Part shown: positions 26,399-33,345 of the stretch, piece after piece | Layout: the number at the start of each line of letters is the position of its first letter | How positions within the stretch are numbered: position 1 is the stretch's first letter | Assembly: GCA_947311245.1 (NCBI GenBank) | Contig: CAMZKJ010000029.1 | Span: forward strand, 1 to 54,245 | Direction of reading: 5' to 3' | DNA from: an uncultured Candidatus Altimarinota bacterium | GTDB lineage: Bacteria > Patescibacteriota > Gracilibacteria > CAIRYL01 | Length of the DNA stretch: 54,245 nucleotides | Position numbers and translations under genes: made by a program | Notes under the pieces: model-generated | Told to the model about the DNA's origin: nothing | Databases searched by the model: none | What the model saw: only the letters and a program-made list of their open reading frames with translations

Positions 26399-27502
26399 AT
26401 GGCAACATACGCAGATTCTGGAGTAGATATTTCAGCTGGAGACAAAGCATCTCGAATCGCTTATAATTATGCGAAAAGTACATTTTCTTCGCGAAATGGA
26501 TTGAAAGGAACACCATTAATTCAAGATGGTGGATTTGCTGGAGCTATTGATATGGGTGATTACTTAATGATTACAAACTGTGATGGAGTTGGAACAAAAA
26601 TTGATATTGCTCTGGAAATGCAAAATTTTACAGGACTCGGTAACGATTTACTTGCAATGACAGCAGACGATGCAATTTGTGTGGGTGCTGAGGTTGTATC
26701 TATTACCAATACAATTGATACAAATAAAGTAGACCCAAGCGAAATTGAACCAATGATGAAAAGTTTAGCAGAAGTATGTATTACAGAAAAAGTATTAATT
26801 CCTGGAGGAGAAATTGCTGAACTTGGAAATACACTTACAAAATCTATTTGGAATAGTAGTGCAACAGGAATTGTAGAAAAAGAAAAATTTATTACTGGAG
26901 AAAATATTACAGCAGGACAAGCGGTTATTTCTCTTCAAGAATTTGGATTTCGTTCAAACGGATTTTCACTGGTACGACATATATTAAAAGAAAATAATAT
27001 AAAATTTTCAGACACATGTACAGACTTTACAGGTGAAGATGCTGGGAAGACATGGGGGGATGTTTTATTAAAACCATGTATTTTGTATCACGGAGCCTTA
27101 CTAGAAATTTTAGGTCGATTTGGTCAAGAAAGAAAAATTAATGTAACTGGAATTGTGCATGTAACAGGAGGAGGACTTGCAGGAAATTTTTTCAGAATTT
27201 TAAAAAATAAAAACTTAGGTGCTCATCTTCCAAATATTTGCCCAATGACACCAGCCATGAATATATTGCAAAAGTTAGGAAATGTTGCAGATAGAGAAGC
27301 ATATAAAACATGGAACTGTGGAAATGGAATGCTGATGATTTGTGAAAAAGCCGATGCAGAAAAATTAATACGACTACTAAAAGAGCAAAATATTATGGCC
27401 CAAATTGCAGGAGAAATTACAGATACACCAATTATTACACATAAAAACTGTGGTGCATTTGCAACAGAAGACACAGAAATATTAGAATTTACAGCAGAAT
27501 AA
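26399..27502 (+). CDS. purM: Phosphoribosylformylglycinamidine cyclo-ligase (AIR synthetase)
   Basis: ATP-dependent ring closure of FGAM to AIR in purine synthesis. 367 residues, slightly longer than the usual 340-350. ADSGVDISAGDKAS at the start, CDGVGTKI, MTADDAICVGAE, PGGEIAELG, the GFRSNGFSLVR segment and HVTGGGLAGN all match PurM. No other purine genes are close. A TATACT box at 26373-26378 about 20 bases before the ATG could be a -10 element, implying a short leader. It is convergent with the NADAR-fusion gene, with 44 bases between and no obvious terminator. Confidence 0.94.
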   Translation: MATYADSGVDISAGDKASRIAYNYAKSTFSSRNGLKGTPLIQDGGFAGAIDMGDYLMITNCDGVGTKIDIALEMQNFTGLGNDLLAMTADDAICVGAEVVSITNTIDTNKVDPSEIEPMMKSLAEVCITEKVLIPGGEIAELGNTLTKSIWNSSATGIVEKEKFITGENITAGQAVISLQEFGFRSNGFSLVRHILKENNIKFSDTCTDFTGEDAGKTWGDVLLKPCILYHGALLEILGRFGQERKINVTGIVHVTGGGLAGNFFRILKNKNLGAHLPNICPMTPAMNILQKLGNVADREAYKTWNCGNGMLMICEKADAEKLIRLLKEQNIMAQIAGEITDTPIITHKNCGAFATEDTEILEFTAE

Positions 27503-27546
27503 AATAAAAAGGATATCTATTCATTATAACAGACACCCTATTTAAT

Positions 27547-29781
27547 CTATTTCTTAGAGTCTCTTATTGCCATAAGAGCTCTCCCTAAGAAATTATTACC
27601 CTTTCCAGTCTTATTATCCACTCCCCAATATGTATCACCCCAAGAATTTCCCTCTACAAGCATTTTATTATTAGTCTCTTCTAATAATTTCTGATAAGGT
27701 TGTTGATTAAATTTTTGTATTAAAAATTTTATCATCAATGGCAGCTTTACAGTATTAAAATCATCTCTAATACCAATATAGTCATGTAGAATTTTAACAA
27801 TCTCCTTAATATCCCCTGCAGAAAATTTTGAGTTTTCAAATACAGAGTCTATATTTTCACTTGAGACTCTTTCTTCATTATCTCGCATTTCTAACTTATG
27901 ATTAATAAATTTATATATAATTTCTGGTATTTTTAATTTAGCAATCTCTTTTGAGATAGGCTCCATTGTCTTAAATTTTGCTGCCATATATGCGTGCTCA
28001 ACAGATGGGTAAGTAGAACCTTCATAATCAATAGGCACTAAAGCAAAGTTAGAAAAAGGTGTTTTTTGAAATTTTAAGATATTCTCAGAATTTGTAAATT
28101 CTTCTGTAAAATTTGTAACTAAATTTTCCACTTTAAGTTTCTTTACAATAGCATCTACTTCAGTAGATGTCTTTAATTTTTGATAATGACGTACCAATAC
28201 TAATTTTTCTTGAATTTCCTTAAGGTCTCCTCTTGGTCGTAAATGGTTTGATACAGACAGGGGGGCAACAGAGTTGGTATATAAATCCGGACTTGCAATA
28301 TATGGCTTATCTTCTCTATTCGCATTAAGCAAAGTTCTGCGTAAATCTGCCATAACAACTGAAGAAGAAACCGATTCAACTCCAGACTCAAGTAGTATTT
28401 GTCTTACCTCTTCCATAGTACTACCTGTAGACGAATTATCATCAACAACTTTTATTTTTTTACCACCTAAGCGTTTCTTCCGATTCTTTAGGTATTCCTT
28501 TAAACTTTCCCCTCTTATATTAGCCCTTTCACCATTTCCATTTTTTTTACTAGAATGAAGAGACACAGGTAATATTAAAATATCCACATCTTTTTCCTCT
28601 AATAATTCATACCCTAATGACAGTGCTATTGCAACTTCAGTTCCTCCAGAAGGAACAGATACAACAGTGTCAATATCTGAATTATCTTTTATAATATTTG
28701 CAACACTTCCAACTATTGACAATGGATTTGTAAGCTCTGGGCTCGAAAAATCACCTTTTTTTGAATTTATATTTAAATAGGTCATAATTTCATCAACAAG
28801 AGATAGCTCATTAAGCATAGAATCATCGTCTAATACTTTTAATTTAGATCCTGTCAAAATTCTATAGTATTGTTTTACAGCATGTTCAGTAAATTCCTCA
28901 AGCCATAGCCGATGCCTTTGATACGACTGATCAAAATTTTTAAAATCACCTTGTTTTTCTTTTATAATTAGCGCATTAAACAATGCTAATGATGCAGTTT
29001 TAAGACTTCCAATAACTTCAAGGTAGAATAGTCGGTTGTCATCAGTTAACTCAATGTTATTTTTTTCCAATTTTTTTAATAAAGCAAATGAGTCAAATAT
29101 TTCTTTTTTTAATATTTTTAAAAGCTCTGGAACTTCTAGATTCGCATCTAATGCTATAAATCTATTATACCCAGACAATGTAATAGGACTTTCTGCTTTA
29201 TTCCCCTTAATATCCGTTCTTCCTTCTTCTAAGAAAAAACCCTTCAAATCGGAATCTGTCTTCAATCTATCTACAAAATCTTGCTGTGGAACATTTACAG
29301 CCCCTGTTAAATTAAATTTTTTTTCATAATCAGAAATTTTAAATATTCCCTGATTTGAAAAAGGATTATTTTCTTTTGCATATTTTATATTATTTGCAAT
29401 GACTTCTTTTGTGGCACTTTCCATTTCTGATAAATAAGAAGGAATATCCTGTATATTCTTTTTTTCAAGAGCTAAGCTCTCTTCATTAAATGATAATATT
29501 TGCTGAATATTCGCAGTATTTATGTGATTTTCTAAAAAAGCAATTTCTGCTTTAATTAAAGGAGAAGAAGGCTTGTTTTCTAATGTTTTTATTGATGCAT
29601 TACAATAAAATTTATATAAACTTATTAACAGATTAGAATCTGCCTCTCCTCTATTGTTTGTAGCTCTTATGCTCTGTACAATTTTTAATAATTCGCTTCT
29701 TTTGAAATTCTCAAAATCTGCTTTTTCAATATCAGTTAAGGTATCCTCCGGTATTTGCTCTAAATTATCTTTCATATACAT
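27547..29781 (-). CDS. Fusion protein: helical N-terminus, phosphoribosyltransferase-like domain, C-terminal NADAR (YbiA-like) domain
   Basis: 744 residues. Residues 1-350 are helix-rich with no domain I recognise. About 355-485 fit a type I phosphoribosyltransferase, with VVSVPSGGTEVA early and the PRPP loop VVDDNSSTGST at 445-455. About 572-744 fit the NADAR/YbiA N-glycosidase fold: PFSNFALVPIDYEG, YPSVEHAYMAAKF (591-603) with the conserved Glu, GNSWGDTYWGV (711-721) and GNNFLGRALMAIR (728-740). NADAR proteins cut N-glycosidic bonds in riboflavin-precursor damage (YbiA/RibX) or in ADP-ribosylated guanine (DarT1-NADAR). The PRTase loop has NSS where VxT is usual. Substrate unknown. It is transcribed from a strong promoter shared with the divergent 402-residue gene. 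Confidence 0.8.
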   Translation of the reverse strand: MYMKDNLEQIPEDTLTDIEKADFENFKRSELLKIVQSIRATNNRGEADSNLLISLYKFYCNASIKTLENKPSSPLIKAEIAFLENHINTANIQQILSFNEESLALEKKNIQDIPSYLSEMESATKEVIANNIKYAKENNPFSNQGIFKISDYEKKFNLTGAVNVPQQDFVDRLKTDSDLKGFFLEEGRTDIKGNKAESPITLSGYNRFIALDANLEVPELLKILKKEIFDSFALLKKLEKNNIELTDDNRLFYLEVIGSLKTASLALFNALIIKEKQGDFKNFDQSYQRHRLWLEEFTEHAVKQYYRILTGSKLKVLDDDSMLNELSLVDEIMTYLNINSKKGDFSSPELTNPLSIVGSVANIIKDNSDIDTVVSVPSGGTEVAIALSLGYELLEEKDVDILILPVSLHSSKKNGNGERANIRGESLKEYLKNRKKRLGGKKIKVVDDNSSTGSTMEEVRQILLESGVESVSSSVVMADLRRTLLNANREDKPYIASPDLYTNSVAPLSVSNHLRPRGDLKEIQEKLVLVRHYQKLKTSTEVDAIVKKLKVENLVTNFTEEFTNSENILKFQKTPFSNFALVPIDYEGSTYPSVEHAYMAAKFKTMEPISKEIAKLKIPEIIYKFINHKLEMRDNEERVSSENIDSVFENSKFSAGDIKEIVKILHDYIGIRDDFNTVKLPLMIKFLIQKFNQQPYQKLLEETNNKMLVEGNSWGDTYWGVDNKTGKGNNFLGRALMAIRDSKK

Positions 29782-29791
29782 TAAGTTAAGT

Positions 29792-29810
29792 ATTCTCCAT
29801 TTTGGAGAAT
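29792..29810 (-). promoter_or_regulatory. 5'-terminal mRNA hairpin covering a GGAG of the NADAR-fusion message
   Basis: On the minus strand ATTCTCCA and TGGAGAAT form an 8-bp stem with loop AAA, located at the predicted transcript start and 10 bases before the ATG at 29781. The only Shine-Dalgarno-like GGAG (29795-29798) lies inside the stem, 13 bases from the start codon. The loop also opens a tiny ORF (Met-Glu-Asn-Thr-stop). Confidence 0.55.
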
Positions 29811-29817
29811 TCCAGAA

Positions 29818-29846
29818 ATATTACTATAATTATATCGACATGTCAA
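29818..29846 (-). promoter_or_regulatory. Sigma70-type promoter of the NADAR-fusion gene
   Basis: Minus strand: TTGACA (complement of 29841-29846), 17-base spacer, TAATAT (complement of 29818-29823). Consensus -35, near-consensus -10, ideal spacing. Start of transcription near 29810. Confidence 0.7.
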
Positions 29847-29863
29847 TATAATTTATATTGACA
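29841..29863. promoter_or_regulatory. Perfect palindrome shared by the divergent promoters (candidate operator)
   Basis: TGTCAATATAA (29841-29851), single T, TTATATTGACA (29853-29863): 11-bp arms with a one-base centre. Each arm carries the -35 TTGACA of one of the two diverging genes. A second palindrome, GACATGTC (29837-29844), overlaps its left edge. A dimeric regulator bound here would cover both -35 boxes at once. Confidence 0.65.
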
Positions 29864-29887
29864 ATAAATACCTATAGATATTATTAT
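29858..29887 (+). promoter_or_regulatory. Sigma70-type promoter of the 402-residue gene
   Basis: TTGACA at 29858-29863, 18-base spacer, TATTAT at 29882-29887. Two direct copies of TAGATATT (29875-29882 and 29891-29898) flank the -10. Predicted leader about 24 bases. Confidence 0.6.
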
Positions 29888-29917
29888 TTTTAGATATTTT
29901 CACATAAACATAATAAA

Positions 29918-31126
29918 ATGAACAATCTCGACCAACAGAACAATTTAGACCAAAAGATTCCTACTATTCTGCATTATACAGCCGATGGAATTCCTCACTT
30001 TAAGCTACCGAAGGGGAGGGCTGTAACTATGACTTTACAGCTATTAAGAGAGCAAAAAGGAGAGCATTCTTTGAATCATTTTGAAGAAATGAAGCTTGCT
30101 ACTGTATTTGAAAATATTGTAACTGACCGAAATGGGCGACAACATAGCGTTATATTCACAGGAAAACCAAGACCGAGATCTTCAGAAGATTCTCTTATGA
30201 TTTTACTACCTTCTAAAGAAACAACTAATACCGAACACTTTGTTACAGACTTACGAGATTTACCAGAAGAAGAAGCAAAAAAAATAATAAGACTACAATT
30301 ATGGATTATGAAAAACATGCAAAATAACTCTGATAGAAATATTTCTATCGATTGTGTTCAACATTTTACATCTAAAAAAATTTTTGATTTTTTTATAAAA
30401 CACAATATACCCACAACTTCTTTAGTCGCATATCATACTCATTTTGGAGCCAGTGTAAAAGATGTAGATACTACGAAAGAGTACCAAGAGGTCGCGCCCA
30501 CACAAAAAAAATTGTTTGATGTCACTCCAAGACTTTATTATGATTATTTATTAGAAAATAATGAGAATATTCCCAACCTAAATGTAAGCAAGTCTGCAGT
30601 ATCTGTATCTCAAGTAAAGGCTAAAGATATACATACAACAATCGCAATGCTGAAGTTTCAATATGAGGAATTCATTAACAATATTCACTTGCATTTAAAT
30701 GAGAATATTCCTGTAGATCATCTTAATATTACCAAAAAAACAAAAAGATATTTAGATAAATTTACCAAACAACTAAAAATTGAAAAGGAAAATGCATCCC
30801 CAGACACTTCAAATCAAAAAATGAAACGGAGCACGTTTATGAAAAATCCGAACAATATAAGACATATCAAAGGTGGAATAAGAATACAGAAACATTCCAA
30901 ACAACAAGATGCAAAAGATAATTTAGAAGAGACCTATACAATCTATATCTCCCCATTAACGGTAACCGTCCCAAAAAGATTTGATGATCATTTTTCAATT
31001 ACTGCAGATGAAAGCAATACTCAACTAGAACATTGCGGATCTAAACAACGTACTACCGAATCTCCATATGCTAGAAATATACGAAAACAAGTAACAGCCG
31101 TTACAAATCAAAAAGAAGTAGGTTAA
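29918..31126 (+). CDS. Unknown protein, divergent partner of the NADAR fusion
   Basis: 402 residues, soluble, no signal peptide or membrane helix. I do not recognise a family. The middle part (about 65-185) has mixed alpha/beta character: a strand-like SLMILLPS, then TDLRDLPEEEAKKIIRLQLW, then SLVAYHTHFGAS. This order weakly recalls HIT/GalT-type nucleotidyltransferases, but the His pattern is incomplete and I give this little weight. The C-terminal 120 residues are Lys/Asn/Gln-rich and may be disordered or nucleic-acid binding. Promoter architecture ties it to the phosphoribosyltransferase-NADAR gene. No Shine-Dalgarno precedes ATG 29918. Confidence 0.75.
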   Translation: MNNLDQQNNLDQKIPTILHYTADGIPHFKLPKGRAVTMTLQLLREQKGEHSLNHFEEMKLATVFENIVTDRNGRQHSVIFTGKPRPRSSEDSLMILLPSKETTNTEHFVTDLRDLPEEEAKKIIRLQLWIMKNMQNNSDRNISIDCVQHFTSKKIFDFFIKHNIPTTSLVAYHTHFGASVKDVDTTKEYQEVAPTQKKLFDVTPRLYYDYLLENNENIPNLNVSKSAVSVSQVKAKDIHTTIAMLKFQYEEFINNIHLHLNENIPVDHLNITKKTKRYLDKFTKQLKIEKENASPDTSNQKMKRSTFMKNPNNIRHIKGGIRIQKHSKQQDAKDNLEETYTIYISPLTVTVPKRFDDHFSITADESNTQLEHCGSKQRTTESPYARNIRKQVTAVTNQKEVG

Positions 31127-31218
31127 TTTTTTCATACATTCTAATTATATTTTTAATACTCCATACAAGCATGATAGTATATTTGTAAAAAATTTATCTT
31201 CATTACACCATAACAATC

Positions 31219-32682
31219 ATGTCAGAAATAATAGAAACAACAGAAAATATCATTGAGAATCCAACCCTTGAGGAATTTGCTAAAAATAAAAAATATATTG
31301 GAACTGTTGAAAAAACAGTTTTTGGAGGAAAAGGAATTATTACAATAGAAGGATTTAAAATTTTAATTAAAAATGGAATTGAAGGACAAAAAATCATCTA
31401 TTTAGTAACAAAAAAGAAAAAAAGCTATGCAGAAGGAAGAATTGAAGAAGTTTTAATTCGGTCTCCTCTTGAAATAGATGCATCGGAACAACGAAATGCA
31501 TTACGAGGGTGCCCATATCAAAATATTTCGTATGAAAATCAATTAAAAATTAAACACGGACAACTTTCTGAAATTTTTAGAAATTATAAAAATGTTTCAC
31601 TTCCAGAGTTCAAAGCATCTCCAGAAGTATTTGGATACCGAAACAAAATGGAATTTTCGATTGGATACGAAACAATGACTCGAGAGATTGTTGATGGGAA
31701 AAAAATATGGAAAGATGAAGGAGTTGCTATTGGTTTTCATCCAGCAGGGTCATGGTCTGAAGTTGTTTCTATAGATGATGTATTTTTAGCAAGTGAAGCT
31801 CTTAATATTATTCGAAGAGAAATAGAAAATATTTTAAAGAAAACAAATTGTTTAAAAAAAGCACCGTGGAATCCATTAATTTCTAAAGGATTTTGGAGAG
31901 CATTAATTTTGCGAGAATCAAAAGAAACAGGAGATATTCTTGTAAATTTTGTAGTGCATTCACATCAAGAAGAAAAATTTTGGGAACGACTTGTTGCAAG
32001 TATTCTTGATTTTACACTTCCAGAAGGATCTCAAATTGCTGGAATTATTGAAACGGTAAATTCTGGACGAAGTGATGCAATTAATAATCCTGAAATTTCT
32101 GTTTTATATGGAGATTCTAGAATTTTAGAAACACTTGGAAAAATAGATTTTGAAATTTCTCCTTTCGCATTTTTTCAAACAAACTCAAAAGGTGCAGAAG
32201 TTTTATATAATATAGTAAAAGAAAAAATTGAAGATACAAACGATAAAAATGTATTAGATTTATTTTGTGGAGCAGGAACAATTGGTATTTATTGCGCAAC
32301 TGATGCCAACAAAATTGTTGGAATTGAAATGGTAAAAGAAGCCGTAAAACAAGCAAAACATAATGCTAAAATAAACGATATTGATAATACGGAATTTATC
32401 GCAGCAAAAGTTGAAGATGTCTTACCTGAAGTATTACATCAAGATGATTTTGATATAGTAATTATTGACCCACCGCGAGTTGGACTACACCCAAAAGCAT
32501 TGCAGTATGTAATAGATTTGCCAATAAAAAAACTGGTATATATTTCATGTAATCCTTCAACGCTTGAAAGAGATGTTCAAGAATTAGAACAACATGGATG
32601 GAAATTAACAGAAGCACAAGGAGTTGATATGTTTCCGCACACTCCACATATGGAAGTAGTTGCAGTAATTGAAAGAGATTAA
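31219..32682 (+). CDS. TrmA/RlmD-family RNA (uracil-5-)-methyltransferase
   Basis: SAM-dependent m5U methyltransferase, 487 residues. An N-terminal TRAM-like domain (about 20-75) is followed by the catalytic part with FFQTNSKGAEVLY, SAM motif VLDLFCGAGTIGIY, IIDPPRVGLHPKAL and catalytic Cys444 in YISCNPSTL. The N-terminal Fe-S motif of RlmD-type enzymes is absent: only one Cys (RGCPYQ) remains in that region. Target may be 23S rRNA U1939/U747 or tRNA U54; not decidable here. It precedes dcd by 27 bases and probably shares its message. Confidence 0.9.
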   Translation: MSEIIETTENIIENPTLEEFAKNKKYIGTVEKTVFGGKGIITIEGFKILIKNGIEGQKIIYLVTKKKKSYAEGRIEEVLIRSPLEIDASEQRNALRGCPYQNISYENQLKIKHGQLSEIFRNYKNVSLPEFKASPEVFGYRNKMEFSIGYETMTREIVDGKKIWKDEGVAIGFHPAGSWSEVVSIDDVFLASEALNIIRREIENILKKTNCLKKAPWNPLISKGFWRALILRESKETGDILVNFVVHSHQEEKFWERLVASILDFTLPEGSQIAGIIETVNSGRSDAINNPEISVLYGDSRILETLGKIDFEISPFAFFQTNSKGAEVLYNIVKEKIEDTNDKNVLDLFCGAGTIGIYCATDANKIVGIEMVKEAVKQAKHNAKINDIDNTEFIAAKVEDVLPEVLHQDDFDIVIIDPPRVGLHPKALQYVIDLPIKKLVYISCNPSTLERDVQELEQHGWKLTEAQGVDMFPHTPHMEVVAVIERD

Positions 32683-32709
32683 AGAAAAAATTTAATTTAA
32701 ACTACACTC

Positions 32710-33318
32710 ATGATTTTATCTGACAAACATATTTTCCAAAAAATAGATGCAGGAGAAATTATAATAGATTCTCCGGATAGTAACTGGCGAGAACAAATAC
32801 ATGCATCATCTATGGACTTACGATTGGGGAAATTTTTCAAGGTCTATAAACATCAAGAAATTGCCTTGCTTGATCCAAAAAAAATGGAAGGTGAGCCTCT
32901 TACAAATTTATACGAACGAGACGAAAATACTCCTTTTATTGTTCATCCTGGAGACTTTATTCTAGGAGTAACATCTGAAGTAATAACACTTCCAAATGAT
33001 ATTGTTGCACGAGTAGAAGGACGATCTTCACTCGGAAGATTAGGAATAGTAATTCATTCTACTGCGGGATTTGTCGATGCGGGATTTAAAGGAACTATAA
33101 CACTGGAAATTTCAAATTTAAACAATGTTCCAGTTGCACTCTATCCTGGAATGAGAGTGTGCCAACTTGCATTTGAGCACATGAGTTCGGAAGCACTTGT
33201 TCCGTATGGAACAAAAACATCTTCAAAATATCAAAATCAAATTTTACCAGAAGAATCTCGAGTTGGAACAGACCCAGAATTTTGTAAAAAAAATATTAAA
33301 CAAAAAAAGAGTATATAA
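32710..33318 (+). CDS. dcd: dCTP deaminase, probably bifunctional dCTP deaminase/dUTPase
   Basis: 202 residues. MDLRLGKFFKVYKH, FILGVTSEVITLP, EGRSSLGRLGIVIHSTAGFV and TLEISNLNNVPVALYPGM match the Dcd trimer fold. The HSTAGFVDAGFKGTITLE segment is much closer to bifunctional enzymes (Mycobacterium type) that release dUMP directly than to E. coli Dcd, hence the prediction. It supplies dUMP for dTMP synthesis and keeps dUTP low. The last codons and UAA stop lie inside the stem of the following terminator. Confidence 0.93.
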   Translation: MILSDKHIFQKIDAGEIIIDSPDSNWREQIHASSMDLRLGKFFKVYKHQEIALLDPKKMEGEPLTNLYERDENTPFIVHPGDFILGVTSEVITLPNDIVARVEGRSSLGRLGIVIHSTAGFVDAGFKGTITLEISNLNNVPVALYPGMRVCQLAFEHMSSEALVPYGTKTSSKYQNQILPEESRVGTDPEFCKKNIKQKKSI

Positions 33319-33335
33319 TATATATACTCTTTTTT
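33305..33335. terminator. Bidirectional terminator between dcd and rel
   Basis: 13-bp stem, AAAAGAGTATATA (33305-33317) with TATATACTCTTTT (33321-33333), loop of three, T-run on each strand. It serves the convergent dcd and rel transcripts and overlaps the dcd stop codon. Confidence 0.8.
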
Positions 33336-33345
33336 ATTTTTAACT

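Noticed and set aside
29918..31126. 402-residue protein as a DarT-type ADP-ribosyltransferase toxin
   Set aside because: No ADP-ribosyltransferase motifs could be identified; partnership with NADAR is suggested only by the promoter layout.
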